64,000 nucleotides of DNA from positions 309,283 to 373,282 of the forward strand of contig QVOM02000023.1 of assembly GCA_003586115.2 (NCBI GenBank), given 5' to 3'. Source of the DNA: Salvator merianae (Eukaryota; Chordata; Lepidosauria; Squamata; Teiidae). The notes below the pieces were generated by a model. That model made no database searches. It had not been told where the DNA came from and saw only the letters and a program-made list of their open reading frames with translations. The position numbers were made by a program, and so were the translations under genes. Positions 1-14,700 of this stretch are shown in pieces; position 1 is the stretch's first letter; the number at the start of each line of letters is the position of its first letter.

Positions 1-1294
1 AAACAAGGACAGACTTCGCAAAATTAAGCTTTGCATTTGGGGCGGCATTTCCCCCATCTGAAGCCGGCCTGCACTGCGACCTGGGCACACACCTTACTCC
101 ACTCTCTGAACCTGAGCACTAAAGGCACCATCAGGAGGATTTGCCCTCCAGCTAGCTGAATTTGCTGGAGAGTTCTTTCCTTGCCGGAATGGAGCTCAGC
201 ACAAACCTCAGGCAGCTCCCAAAGGGTATTGCCTCCAGATTTCAAAGTGTCCCCCCTAGGCCGCTGGAAGTACCTGTGGGGCAGTGGAGGTGTGTGCATT
301 CCACGCAAAGGCAGGTGCTGGTAGTGGCTGCCTGGAACAGAATGTGGGGAAAGTGGGGAGGAAGGGGAACATGGGCAGAGAACATGGGCTCACGCATCCC
401 ATCTTGGGACCCACTTTCCTCCCTTTCCAGAATATGTTCTGCCTGCGTGTTGCCCGAACACTGAGGAATATTTAGTGAGCAACTGTTTTGAAGTGCAGCA
501 TTAAACTTTGCTGAGTGTTTGAACTCCTGTGTAGCCAGCTGCTGTTCATCTAACCCACTTCACAGGATGGTTTGCGGGATAAATCAGGTGCTCTGTGGCT
601 AAGTGGATTGAAAGAGGGCCTGTTAAAAATCTGCCCGGGTGTTGACAAAGGAACAGTTCAAGCAAAACAGCAAGGGTAGCTTAGAGAGTTGTTTCCGCCC
701 CAGAATCTTAGACTAAAGGGAAGCTTTCCCATATGAATAGGTTAATAAATAAACCATTCAGGTAGGAGAGATGTGAGAGCCATTGGCCCACCAGCGCCAG
801 CGGAGGCTGAGCTTGGCAAGTGCTCTTTGGTAGGGAAAGGTGAGAGTGGCAGCAGTGCCTGCTGGCTTGCTCCAGCTGTTAGGTGCAGCTTGGCTTTCAA
901 ACCCGCCAATGGGAGGCCTTTGTGCTATTCAAAGAGTGGCGGTTAGAAGGCACTGCTGCAGCTTTGTTCCCTGGAGGCTGCCAAGCTGCGCTTAGTGAGC
1001 CGGGCTGCGGGAGCAAACAGGCCCATCCTGCGGTGGAACCGTTTGTGAGGGGGGCATGGAGCGCAGAACTGTCCGTGCCGCCCCCTGTGGTGACAGTGAG
1101 GAGCCTGCCTTTTCTTTGATGACCTTTGGTGAGTCCGAGGGGGTGAAGAAGAAGTTGCACTGGTAGCTGGTTGCCAGGAGTGGCGAGTCCTTGCAGGTGG
1201 GCGTCTGTCTCTCCCTTCAGCCCAGGAGTTCAGAGAGGGGATTGCAGGGGCTTCCCAACTGAAGCAGCGCTGGGGGGCCGCAAGGGACGTGGCA

Positions 1295-1790
1295 GGTGTT
1301 GCAGGCTTGAAAACTAATTGTCAGAAATTGGGAATAATGTATAAAAAGATCGACCCACAAGTATTAGGTTCGAAAATACAATCCAAGGGAATTAAATATT
1401 TAGGAATTGCAATAGCCAAAAGTCAGAATAAACTAATTGGTTTGAACTATTTCTCAATCTTACAATATATTAGAAGACAAACCCACAAATGGGAAAACAA
1501 ATCTTTATCATTGTTAGGAAGGATCCCTGCATTGAAGATAAAATTACTTTTGAAGATTCTTTTATTCAATTTTAGGCAATCTCCCTGACAAAAATGATAT
1601 TTAAGAAATTAGACATAATATTGGAATTTATATTTTGGAGAAAGATGCCTAGAATAACTGAAGGTATGATGCAGGTCGGGGGAGTTCAAAGCTGTGATTT
1701 GTACCTTCAGATGTTTAGGGTTACACAATTAGTACGCGGACATAGAAAGTCTGCCTGCTTGTGGAGGGAAACTGAATTGAGTATTTCCCA
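1295..1790 (+). mobile_element. L1-type LINE, ORF2 C-terminal fragment
   Basis: Conceptual translation keeps landmarks of the L1 ORF2 region after the reverse transcriptase: KYLGI, LNYFSIL, W.NKSLSLLGRI.ALK, KKLD.I..FIFWRK.PRI and YLQMFRVTQL. A stop and frame change near 1588 break it. It is 5'-truncated and AT-rich compared with its flanks, and lies in the intron upstream of the first visible RGS3 exon. The following 1800-2240 is AT-rich and may include its 3' tail. Confidence 0.75.
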
Positions 1791-2707
1791 GTATTAAACA
1801 TGATAACTGTATAATACAGAGAGGAGTTTAGTGGAGATGGAGAGGGAACAGGGGGCGTGGAAGGGGTGACAAAGAAAGAGAACCGAGGCCGAGGTCGCTG
1901 CCGCAGCAAGTCAGCAGTGGGCAGAACGTCCTCTGCAGGCCTCCTTGGCTTGGTCTGCATATTTCATGTATATACTTGAGTTGTGTGTACAGAATGTATT
2001 TGATATATTGCATTATGCTTGTAAGGGACAGTAAGATGGGAGGTCTAGGGAAATGTGTCGTGTCCCAGCCCTCAACATCTGTCTCTCTTCTTAAGAAATC
2101 CACTGGAACATCATACATAGTTTTATTATGGTCTGTGACCCAAGTGGAGTAAGCTTAAAACAAAAAATATATTCATAGAGATTAAAAATATATTTCCATG
2201 ATAAAGGTTCATCTTTCACATTTCTCAGTTCTTAGTTTTATAGAGTATTTTGCGCTGCCAGAAATTTAGTTCATTTGCCCTCCTTCTTGGCCTTTGGGCC
2301 AAGATCAAGCGTAGCATCATCAGAACGCCCGTAGCTGTTTCTGTCTCTCAGTTTGATGGAAGCCAGAGCAGATGTTCAGCCTCATCCAGCCCTCTCTGGA
2401 GGGGGTTGTCTATCACCTTGCTCACAGATGCCCTGTTCCTCTAGTGGGGCAGCCAAAAGCCTTAATTCCACTGGTCTGAATCAGCTCCCTCGCCTCTGCT
2501 GGCTTGTCCTGCTCCTTCAGCAGGCTTAAGTCCTACCAGATGGTGCCTCTGCAGGGAAGCATCCATGGTGCATGCAAGACTGAGGTGGGGAGGAGGGAGC
2601 CGATCAGTTTCACTTTCAGGCACCAACCCTTCCTAGTGCTGAGCAGAGCTGGGTGTCAAAGACTCTCCTGAATCAGCTGCCCTGTCAAGATCTCTTCTCT
2701 CTTCTAG

Positions 2708-2758
2708 GACAGCTGAAGCTTGCTGTCGAGGTGCAGGACAGGGAGCTCAGGCTCTGTG
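2708..2758 (+). CDS. RGS3: RGS3 exon, first C2 beta strand
   Basis: Follows cttctag and ends before gtgagt. It enters in phase 1 (two bases complete a Gly codon) and leaves in phase 1. It encodes [17 protein letters not shown], matching GQLRLS...RVLLL of mammalian RGS3. Human alternative N-termini all join at this Gly, so the upstream first exon(s) lie outside the window or were not recognised. Confidence 0.9.
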
Positions 2759-5700
2759 GTGAGTAGCTGCATCGGGATGCGGGGGCGTGACTGGGCATCA
2801 GAGAGTGGAGCTGCATCTCAACTACCTGCCTTGTAGAACAAAATATTGTCTTGGCTTTGCATAGAAAAATACGCTGAAGTCTTCTCATCCCTCTCCACAG
2901 AGTTTCCGTGTGTGTGTGTGTGTGTGTGCGTGCTTGCAGGCAGACGTGGTGAAGCTTACCTCAATTACCAGAATGCTATCCAGAGAGGCCCCTCCCCCCT
3001 TTCCTTCCCTTTCAGTCCTGCACCAGGAAATTTCAGCCTCCCCTCTGCTATGGTTGGGAGCAAAGATGAGGCTGCGGTGTCCCTCCAGCATGGATCTGTC
3101 ACTGTGAGCTGGAAGAAATCGGGCATACAAAATGCACTTAGGCATCTGGCAGTGAAGTGCAGTTGCTTCTGACTCAGTGTTCGGCTTGAGTGTCTTTAGT
3201 GGGCTTTTACTGTCGGCAGACCCTGCCAGGGCATGCGCATTCTCTCCCTCTCTCTCTCTTGCAAGCCCCTCCTACCCATTAGGATAGGCAGCCCTTACGG
3301 AAGAGCTCCCTCCCCCATTAGCAAGGGAAATGGAGCCCCCAATAGTGATAGGTTTCAAAAGCGTTTGTTGGGGGACCTGTTTTTGGCAGCAAATATTTCA
3401 TCTTTGTCAATTTCTTTGGGAGATGTCACAGCAGGGTTAGTAAGATGAATGTTTCTATGGAGCTTCAGTCGCATCCTTCCAAGTCTAACTTTGTAGCTGT
3501 GGTCCCTGCATGCTTTCAAAATCTGAACCAGCCAGGAAGCAGCTGAGATTAGCAGGTGATGGACTTCTTTGCCCCTTACACAGGCCATACACACAAGCCT
3601 GGGTTTGGACCAGTGTTGAAGGAAACCTTATCCCCGTTTGTATCCTCAAAAGAGGGAAGAGTAACCATCTCATTCTGCAGAGGCAAGCCAGAACTGAGGG
3701 AGTGAAGCAGGCAGGAGGCTACAGGGGAAAGCTCTGTGTTTCTGTGTGAGAAAGAGAACAGGTCAATCCTTTCCTTTTCCTCCTAGCAAAGGGTGCCTTT
3801 TCTTTTCTTTCTGATTCCTTGTTTCTTTTTCTCCCCACCTACTTTCACAACAGTCATGGAAGCTAAAGGCCTGATGGGGAAGACTTGCCCCGGAAGTGAT
3901 TCCTTTGTCAAGGTAGGTTGTCTGCCCTCAGGAGTGGTGCTGATGCTGAGGAAGAGTGACTGCCCCATCAGGGCAAACTGGGCCACCCCACAGAGCCCAA
4001 GTGGACCACTCCCCTTCCCCCTTCATTTGGGTTCGCCAGCCTACCTGAAGTTGGCTGCGTCTAGCAGGAGCACACGGATATTTGCAGCCTGGCCATCCAG
4101 CACCCACCATCTGCTCTGCCTGTTCTGCCCCAGCCCAGCGGCCCTAGTGGGTCACCAGCAGCCCAGCAGCTTTCTGGCAATAATCATAGAGTTATTTTAT
4201 TCATTTTATCAGGTTGCACCAGGGAACTCTGGTTGCTTTTTTCCTTCAGCTCAGACTCTTCTCCAGCCCGGATGCTGGCTGCACTGTCTTTAGTCATTGA
4301 TTTTCTTTTATGTCTGTGTCTAAAGAACCAAACCCCTTCCTTTTGTTTCTGGCCAGCAGTTCAGAGTCGAAGAACCAGGAGGCGCAGAGCACCACTGTGT
4401 GAGATGCAGCCATTTCTGTTGCAGCCTGGCTGGTCTTGTAACACCAGGGACCCCTCAGCAGCCTCCCCTGAGCCTGAGGGCTGAGGACAGCGCTGACAGC
4501 TGTGGATAGGATGCTTGGGCTTGAAAGCAGCAGTGCAGTGCTACAGACTTCCCCCAGAGAGGCCTTGGCTGAGGGCCTTCCTCTCTTTGCTTGGAAAAGC
4601 GACTTTTTGTGGAGCACTGGCCCTTGGCCTCTTTGGCCATTGCTGGCCTCGGTGCCCCAAAGGCAGCCCCTAGAAGTGGCTTTGGGTGGCTTAGCAAAAC
4701 CCTGCTTGCCTCTTCTTTTCCAGGCAGAATTTGAAAGGGCAGCTTGAATGTCAGTTGCAGGTCAGAGGTGGCTGTCTATTCCATTACAAAGCTGCCAGTG
4801 TCCTGCCGATAAGAGACTGGAAATTTGCTGTGGCCAAAAGGGAGTGAACAAGCTCTTTCTCTTTTCTCCAAACAAAGGTGTCTGTTGTACCAGATTCAGA
4901 CTGGAAGCGCAGACAGAAGACCAAGGCTGCTCCAGGCAATCCAAGCCCTGTCTTCCATGAGCATTTTCTCTTGTGAGTACATGGGAAGGGTGTTGCCTCT
5001 TGTCTCCTTGTCAACACTTCTCTCATCTTTCATCCCAAAGATGCAGAGAGCTAGCAGAGGATCTTAGGCAGAGAAATTTCTGCTGAGCCTCTCCTCAGCT
5101 TGGGCAGCTGCAGTGGTAAGATGTGATTCTGTTGTTTTCTTGCAGCCCGAGTGCGTCATCTTGATAGAGCTGGCTTGTCTGTCTGAGTGCATGTGTGCAA
5201 GCAGGCATATGCACACAGCTGAGTGAGCAATGGCTGCCCTCCCCAGCTTTGAAATTTCTTAATTTGGAGGCTTCTGTAGTTCTGAGCAGAGCTGGGGCGC
5301 TGAACTGCCTTTGATATTTGGGGAGGGGGGGTAGGATTGAGCGGGGTAAAGAGAGTTTCTGAAAGTGCCAGTCGGCAAGTCTTGTGGTTTGAGGAAACCT
5401 GGTATCACCTGAGGCAATGTTGCTGTTCAGCAGATACATGGCATCCTTTAGAAGAACACTCCTTTCCAGTTGAATGGTGTATCTTGAATTCTCGCTGCCC
5501 TCCTTAGTATGTCCCCTTGGGCTGGAAAAAATGTGTTGAATGTGCATCCAGTATGGCAACTTCCATCAAGAGGGTGGATGAAAGAGTTGGGGGCAATTCT
5601 GGATCCAAATCATTGCTGTATGCCATCCTGCGTGTGAGAAGGCCTGGAGCTGAATCCTAGTCTGCTTTGAATTCCAGTCATTTGCGAGAAGGAGATGAGC

Positions 5701-8700
5701 AGAAGCGTCTCCTGGTCACTGTATGGAGCCAGCAGAGGAATTCCAGGTAAGGAGCATCCTTGCAGGCTGCTGTGTGTGTAGGCCTTGGGCAGCATTTCTC
5801 TGCACTTTCTGGAGCGCTTGGCTGACCAGCATCTACTAGAGCTTGCTAGGGGTGGGAATAGTTCAGCGACTGGGAATGATCAGGAATGGCGGAAACTGTG
5901 AGGTGGCTGTAGAATCAGGGTGTGGTCAAGGCCATGGAAGATGTTACAGTGGGGTCTAAAGTTTCCCTTTGATTTTATCTCATGGAGGGGCTGGATTAGC
6001 TTCTGCAAGCATCAAGGCCTTCTGTGCCCCCATGTGGCATTATAGCTCTACTGATGGAAGAACTTTTATCTCGTGTTCTGCCTGAATCACGGTTTCCTCC
6101 TCCCTTGATGTGACCTACCTTTGTTTGCTGCTGTTGCTGCTTGAGATGATTAGACACGATTGTAAGGATGAGACAGGAGCAGCTCTGGGGAAGGGAGTGG
6201 CCTGGGCACAGGCCAAGAGGCCCAGAAGCCGCTTTCAGCCTGCCCTTCCTGGCAGGGGCATGTGAAAAACAAGAGAAAGGAAGAAGCAGCCGCCCCCACT
6301 CAACCTTTGGAGCATCTTGCTTTGTGCCTGCCAGAATAGCTCCTGTAACTGTTTATTTACAGCATTTGTATCCTGCCCTTCACCTGGAGGTCTCAGGACA
6401 GGTCACAGCACATGATAAACACTAAAGCATATTTAAAAGACAACCCATTTGTAAGCAGTGTTCTTCCAGCACTGCAGGCACACCCGCCTTCTCCTTACCT
6501 GTGGCCTTCAAGGCAGATGGCCCAATGCTTAAGACAGGGCACCCAAGCTGCACGTCACAGAACTATCCTAACTAGGGTGCAGCTTAGTATTCAAGTGATG
6601 ACAGCGCCTAAAGCGGGACAAGAAAGCCTTGGACCTCTCCAGAGTTGCTGCTTCAGCTGCATCAGCACCAGGGAGCTGTCCAGCATGCTAGACCAAGGGC
6701 TTGTGGTTGGCTCCAACCTCCTGCCCAGTCAGCACTGGTTGAATGTATGGCCCAGGCTTATAGGGAACAGCGCCGTTGTCCCAGGTGTTCAGTACTGTCT
6801 TCTCTGGGGCCAGCGGTGGGTATCAGGTGGTCCCAGCCCTGTGTCCCAGAATCTTTTTTCATAGCTTCTTCTATGGTCTCAGCCCCCTGCAAGTCCCCTG
6901 CTTCATCTGTGGGTGCTAAGGCCTCACTCAAAGCAGAGCGGCTCTCCTGGTGCCAATCTCAGCTGTTCTGGTTCTGTGGGGTTTGGTTGGAGACTTAACT
7001 TGGGCCTGCCTGAAGAACAGCAGAAGACTGATGTCCCAAGCCAGGCCTGTGGGCGACTCAGCCATGTCAGGCAGGCTGTGCACCTGCTGGGTTTTGCACC
7101 TAGTTGTGTTCTTATGGGGAAAAGGGGGCAGCAGTGGTGATGTGGAAGCAGCATGTAATCAAAAGGGATGGTTGTGAACCCACCTGGACATCAGGTTGTT
7201 TTCAGGAGACTTTGCTTCCCTCCTTATTCCACCTCCCCTCAGCATATTGTTTGTTCTTCTGAAAAATTAGGCAAGTCCATGTCTGAGCCGCTTTGAGCCG
7301 TGGCAGTTAAACAAATAGATCTTCCATGGCCAGAGGAGTCTGCCCCGAGGCATTAGTCACTGGTGGGCTAGAGGGAGGGAGCTGTGGCCCTCAAGCCTGT
7401 TGGTGATCTTAGTAGGCAAGGTATCCAGGTGCCAGTGGTAGGAACAGGAACACTAGGTGGTAGAATCCCCTGAATCTGATCTGGCATCCACTGGATGTTT
7501 CTAGGGCATTTCTGGACCTTGCTCCAAGCAGGGCAGGCTCAGGCAGTCTAGGTGGTGCCTTCTCCTCAGATCAGGCATTTCCCCTTAGTAGGCAACCCTT
7601 GCAAGCAGGCGGCTAAGTGGTATTTTGGTCAGTCAGGCAGTGATGGGCTGTTAGTGGAAGTCAGGAGGTTGATGGTTGTTCCCTTCCCAGATGGAGAAGC
7701 CTCAGTTTTCTTCTGTGCAATAAGAAGTCACCCTGTGTCTTCTCCTCCATCAGAGGCCCCCATCATTAGTGTGGCTGTGACTGGCCTGGAAATTCCTCAC
7801 TGTCAGGGAACTCAGCCTGCCTGTTTCTCAGGACCCCATGGAAGAGCACTACCTGGCTAGTTCTTCCAGGGATAGCCCAAGGACCTCGCGCCTGTGCAGC
7901 AGATGAAGTCTAGGGTGTTGAGAAGGAGTTGCCTGCTAGTCTGTTCCCCTATTTCCAAGCAGTGTAAACTGGAAGGGGTACTGGGCACCAGTGACTTCTG
8001 TGACTCTCTCCTTCCATCCTTCCCCAGGCAGAGCAAACTCATTGGTTGCATGAGCTTCGGTGTGAAGACGTTGCTGAGACCAGGCAAGGTACAGGTGCCC
8101 CTTGAGCTAAGAGTGGGCGGGATGCAGCAGGGGCTGCAGTGGATTGTGCCCAGGCGAAAGTAGCGTTCCTACTTGGTGCTTGGTGGATGCATGAAGTGGG
8201 CCGGAGGAGTGGGCAGGAGAGGAAGATCCTGCCCCCTGGCAGAGCAGGAACCTTTATACTGAGGACTGGAAGTGGAAGAGGAGCAGGAGGGATCTGGTGC
8301 GGGGGGTCTTGGATGTGTTCTGCAAGGGTGACGGCACAGAAGCCCCCCCCCCCCCGCTTCTTCTGTCAAAACCCAGCCTGTAGCATCTTTGGAGGTGAGC
8401 GTCCTGGGCAGCCATGGCATCTCCATCAGGGAAAAGCCATCAGCCTCGGAAGGCCAGTTTCTGGGGAGGAAGTTCATGAGAGGCCAGATGGCTTGTCTGT
8501 GGGCATTGTAGGCAGCAGCTTTTTTTTGGTCTGATCACGCAAGCAGGTTTTCTCAACATAGCAGTCCTCCGTGCAAAGGGAAAGTGAGTGGTCAGTGCGA
8601 GGGAGACACCTCCACCCCGAGAAGCCTGCTCCACTGTTGCTCTTACCGCAAGGATTTAGTTTTTGTTCACATTTACTTGCAGTGGGTCATGATTGTGCTT

Positions 8701-11700
8701 CCTGCACTCTGAGATCATGGAGAGCAGACCAAGATCCTCTCCTTTGTGTGGCCCTTGGAAGAGGAGGGGCTGTCTTCTCCCCCCATGTCCCTCGCAACCT
8801 CTGCTCCTCTGTGTTTCTTTCTGCCACCCCAAGCCGATTATAGAAGGGCCCAGAACTGAGCAGAGGAGTCGGTGGGATCTAGGCAGCCCTGAATGCAGAT
8901 ATTCTGTTTCCCCCTTCTGAACATCCTGAAGCCCCTACGCACCAGTTCAGCATCCTTATGGTTACAACAAGAAAGCAAGCATGTGCTGTCAGATAAGAAT
9001 GGAGAAAGTACTAGAGAGCCTTTCTAGCTTTCCCATCTTTTTATAGTCAAGTTAATAAGAAAGCAAGGGAGGAAAAGAGGGAATGTGGCATTGCTGCCCC
9101 CTGGTGGCAGGTTTTTAACTGTAGCATGCAGTTATTTCTTCATTTACACTACCAAACTGCAGAGTTCAGCCCAGAGCCTGAGATGTAGACCAACCGTTTC
9201 CCAAGAAAGCATCCTTTCTTGCACTAGTCTGCCGGGTGCCCCCAGGAGAAGCCCTGAAGCAGAAATGCCTTTGAAATCTTTTTTCTAATGACCGCTGCGT
9301 GGTAGATCAGCCTGGAACTGCCTCACCTACAGCTAGAGGCTACCTGGTGGCAATGTTGTCATTGTCTACTCCTAGGCATGAGGGGAGAGCTTTTTATACA
9401 TCTTAACCCTACCTAGCCCTGAGGGTGATTTTTTAAATATGTTCTTTTCATTTTTACTGTATTTTATTACATTTTAACTTTACATTTGTGTCCTGTGTAA
9501 GCAGCCCAAAGTGTTGTAGTTATTGGGCATCTATCCAGTGCAGGTAATAAACAAATGATTGATAAATAGGTGCCACACTCTAATCCTTTTTTGTCACCAT
9601 CCAGACTGATGGCCATCTCTGAACGGTCTGAATATGGCATAAAGAATTATTTCCTTTTGTCTGTCATGAAACTTCTACCACTTGGCATTGTTAAATGAGG
9701 ACTGGTTTTGTGTGTGAGAAAAGCTTTATCTGCTTTCTTCAGTCTCTTCTACCTTCAGTCTCAGTCAAAAGGCCCAAGGCCTGTGACCTTATTGGGTTGC
9801 TGCAGAAACACACCTCACATTTTAGCTGGTATTTTTGCTTTTCATTGCGTTACTATTAATAGGATCACTGTGGTGATGTTTTTGCCTCAGAAGAGAAAGG
9901 TGGTTTTGCATGCAAAAATGCAAAGCAAGTTACCTTTCCCTGAATGTTTCCATCATGGCATCGTATATTTGCAGTGTTATTTTGTTCCTTTTTCTATTGC
10001 AGTTATTCCTCATTTACCATTAATCCTTTTATGGAATGTTCCACTGCAACACTGGGGTCTCTTTACTAGTCAGCTGTTCATGTTTACCTTATCTTCATGC
10101 TTGACTTCTGTTTCTGTAATGGAAAATCTGAAGGAGAATAGTATCATACCGTTAGAAAAAAAATATTTGAAGGAGATGTGGAAAATATAGGACCATGAAC
10201 TCCATGTCTGTTCTGAAGAAACTGGTCAAAGCCTGATCTGAGTTGCAATGACCTACACACAGAAGTGCAGGCAACATGATTTCTGCAGTGGTTGGATCCT
10301 TACCCATCCTCTCGGTTTGTTTGTTTAATTCTTGTTAGCTAGGATATAACCCTGTTTGTGCCCTTTGTGCAACTGACCATTTGCATACATATTGATATTT
10401 CTGGTATGAATGAGTGTTTCTCTCCTTACTCCACCCAGTTATCTTAGTGTTTTTGTTAGTGTCTCAATGCTCTTTTTAAATTGTTTTTAATCTTGTTTTT
10501 AAGTCATATAATAAACCTCTAGGACACAGTTATTTGGGATTTCTGTAGTTTTACTCCTTCCTTATGAAGGGAAGAGATATTCACCTGGAATGTTATGTGG
10601 GAAATTGAAGCCGCCTGATCGACGTACTCCCTCTTTGGGATGCCTACCTGGATGGTTTTTCCATTTCCGGGCCTCCCCGAGCATTTGGCTCTTAGCACAT
10701 TCCCAGTACAGAGCAGTATTCCTGTTTTTAGGATGGAACACAAAGGCTCAGAGGAAGCCACGTGAAGGATCCAGTCCTTTAGCCAACAGAGAGACAGGGT
10801 GCCGTCTGGGGCTGAGCAAAGTGAAGCCGCCTCTTTCTCTGCAGCTGAGGTTTTTGTCTCCCAGTCCCGCCCATTCGCAAGCACTGGCTGCAGGGACTGG
10901 AGAGGTCATGCATTGACTGTGTGCCCCTGCAGTCCTCTCCTTTTGATTGTCTTTGCAACTCCAGGAGATCTGTGGCTGGTACTACCTCCTGGGAAAAGAC
11001 CTGGGCAGGAGGAAACATCTGAAGGTGGCCACACGGCGACAAGAGCACAGTCAAGGTGGGTTACTTTGCAAACTCTGGCTCTTCTCCAAGCGGGATAGGG
11101 GTTTTCCTCCTTGCAGCCTTGCCTGCCCCAGTCTCTTATTGTGGTAGAACTGAAAAGTTGATAGTGAGGACATAGCAGCAGGCCAAAAAGATGATGTCCT
11201 GCCGTCCCCGTCTTCTTGCCTTCTCCCCCATGGGATAGGCAGCAAAGCGCCGCATTCTCAGAGTTGACTTGACCAACAACTGGTTAACTAGCAGCTCCCT
11301 GTGCTGCCCTCCTGTGCTTTTTAAAATAGCAACGTGAAGCTGGGGGGAGAGGCAGTGCACACACATACACCCGATACGGCTAGATCTTTTAAGCAGTGAG
11401 TGTGAGCAAATAATCTCCTGCATGGTGAAAGCTGGAGCCACAAAACTGATATGATTTTTCATCACGCTCCAGCTTAGAACTGGAAAGGGTCAATGAATTG
11501 ATAAAAGCATATGCAAAATTCTAAAGTCAGGAAATGTCAAAATGATCTGCTAGTTTTAAAAGTTCTTTCCAAGCTATAGTACTGTACTCCCACAGGTCTA
11601 CACACTTTTCATTTTTAAAAGTTGTGTTAGTGGAAATTCTTATTCTTGGTCAAATTTGTGAGGCCTTTTGAAGGTATATGGGACATTAGTAAAAACTAAT

Positions 11701-14700
11701 TTAGTGAATAAATAATGAACTTCTCATCTTTGTGTTGGAGAGGGAAGTAACAAAGCAGAGGCCAATGCATCGTCCTTCAGATGGTTTTTCATGTCATTCT
11801 TTCCTAGGGTCAGGTGTGGGTTTTATTTCTCCCCCTAAGAGATGCAGTAGTGCTTGAAGTCTGTGGGCCTGTCAAGGGGCAGAACCGATGCTTTCCCACT
11901 TGTTGTTTTGCAGAGCTGATGCCCGCCAAACCAGCAAGACTTCTTAGGAAGGAGCAGAAGGAGAACATGGAGCAGCTGCAGGTAGGAGAAAAGCCTCACC
12001 GGTTCTGCTTTGTAGGCATCCAGTGGGTCCTGCTGGGAGGCCCAGGGGAGAACTGGGTCCTGTCAGCCCAGCTTGGGACCAGGCAGTCGAGAGGCATCTT
12101 CACATTCCTTGGACCATCTGGTCAGAGGGCTCTGTGGTCAGTGACCGCCTCCCAGTTGTTCTGCTGTGACTCTGCTGCACGGGTCTCAGAACTCACTTGT
12201 GACATGCTGGTGTGCTCAAGAATTGGCTAGTTCCTAGTGAGGTCACTAGGCTGGGGGATTACTCCTTCTGTGGTGGTGCTGGTCTGCTCTTGCTGCGCTG
12301 GTTTTCTTTTAATGTTGTGGCAATGCAATTTTATTATTTTAGTTACTTTGCTGCAATGTAGATGATCTGATGGCACAGTTAGGTTGCCAGGGAAGCCGTC
12401 TCCCTCTGGCTGCCTTTTTGGCTGCACCTTCTGTCACTTCATCAGGATCCCATGTTTATTTGTGTACAGCCATTCCACAATGTGCTCAAGGCAGTTTATA
12501 AGCGACAACAAAAGCCAGATACAAAAACAAATAACAATATGCATTATAAAATACAATAATTACATTTCCATATAAATTCCAGCTGATAGAAATATTCCCA
12601 CTATAATATTCCCACAAACACAGCAGCAGTCCCAAGGCCATCCAAGAAATGTCGTCTTTACTCCATGCTTTAAATGCCGGACTTCAGGAAAGAAACCACA
12701 GCCACATCTGCCAAGCCAAAATTCAGCAAAGCGAAAGGCGCTGCCTGTTTTAAGCACCAGACCTACATGCTCAGCACATGCCGGAACTCAGCAAGACAAC
12801 TGAAGCTGCACCTCTCCTAATGGCCCGCCGTAGGGGTGGGCGGAGGGTTCGGACCTTTTCCCTCGATGTTGAACGTCTGCAGGACCCATGTGCAGCAACC
12901 CAGAAAGGCTTAAGCCTGTGAACCTGAGGGGAAAAGGCACTCTCAGGCATTTCCTGGGGGCGACAGACAACGCTGGAAGCAGACAACCGGTGTGACTCTG
13001 CAACCCAAAGTGGTTCCGGAGTCCCTCACCCCAAAGCGGTTTGGGGCGTCAGATCAGATTGGCGCCCACATCTAGCACCATCTAGCTCCACCAAGGAATG
13101 CTTGATGGCGCCTTTCCTCCCAAATCTAGTTCAGACATTATGAAACAGATCTCGTGAGAAGGCAGGCCTGGAACCGGTGCTGCTAATCAGGAGGTGCATT
13201 TAGTAGATGCCCTTTCCTTTAGCTGCTGCTCTCTGGTTCCCTGGGTGGGCATAAGAACATGGGGAATTGGAGTGCGTGGCACCAGACCCTTCATTCCACC
13301 TTGCTCCAGGGTCTCTCTCCCATCTACATTGCAGATGCCAGCAGGGACCGAAGCTGAGAACTTCTGTGCTCAAAGCAATGGCTCACTTCTCTGGGCTGAA
13401 GCTTTGTGCCCTGGAGAATGGCAAAGCAGGCAGGACTAAGCGAGCAGAGCTTCCTGCCATCTTCAGTGCGTCTTCCAACTGAAGCCAAAGAGCTTTGAGG
13501 ATGGACTTTTTTTTTCTTCTTCCAAAGCTTTGGTCTCCTTTGCTCTCTCCATCTCAAAAAAAGAAAGGAACAGGAAGTGGGAAAGCAGCAGCTCTCTGGC
13601 AGGGCTATGGTTGTACTCTCTGGATCCAGCTCTTGGCCACTCACAGGTCCCCATGAATTTTGTTGCTCTGGAGGAGTATTCCACTTTATTTACTTATTCA
13701 TTCTGTGCATTTTTAACTAGCCTTTAAGTCTGGACCCTCACAGTGGCTTACAGTGCCCAGTGTTAGAGAACTGCCTACCCTAAGGCTTAACATCTAAAAT
13801 GGCAGGGCCCATGAGGCAAAACTGGGAGGGAAGGTGGGGGAATTGGCTGCTGGGAGGACAGTCGAGGGAGGGTCTGATGTTGTCAATCAGCCGGAGGGCC
13901 ATCCTCTTGTGCCAGCCTGCCTTATTCTGCCACAGCCGGCTCTGGCTGGATGCAATCACTGCAGACACCCAAGCCTGAATTCCTGCTCAAGGGAACCCTG
14001 TGGGGACTCAGGAGGCAGGAATCGTCCATGTTGTTTTCAGCTCCTTAACTGAAAAGCAGAGCAGACCGATGGATTAGTTGGGGCAGGTCAGTGGTGAATC
14101 CACAGGTACTGGGTGGTGAGCGTGAGGAGTTACTCTGAGGTTGCCTCTTTGCAACTTGCAATACTGCTGGCCAGCTTGGACAGTTACCAGCTGCTGCTTG
14201 GCTGTTTGCAGGCTTTCTCTTTCTCTTTCCCTGCCCTCACCCGCCTCCCTCTTTGAAAAAACACACGTCAACATCCTCCAAATGTGTGTGGGAGCTTGGG
14301 CCCCATCCCTGCGCCTGGGAAGAAAAGCTGTCTGGCTGAAAGGGCTGATGGGAATTTGGCTCTGAACTCTCTCCCCTTCCTAATCCCTCTGAGTTCTCAG
14401 GAAGCCTCAACGCTTATCACTGGGTAGCATATGGTGGGGGTGGCCTGGGAGGTGAGGGGTGGCTTCCTGCCATTCTTCTGCCGGGCTCCCAGGTTCCCAG
14501 GGGTGGTCATGCCAGGACCGTCAAGGCTTATTCTGGGCTGTGCAGCCACCAGGAGACAGGGAGGGCTCTCTCTTGCTCTGACTCGTGTGGCAGCCAGGAG
14601 ACAAGGCTGCCACAGGCCTCCAGGCCTCCACCATGCGTCGCTTCCATGGACTTTGCAGAGTGTGTTCGGAGCAACGCTACCAGCAGGTTGGTTGCAGGGG

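Noticed and set aside
9708..10190. 160-codon open frame
   Set aside because: AT-rich intronic sequence with no recognisable domain and no splice-phase link to RGS3.
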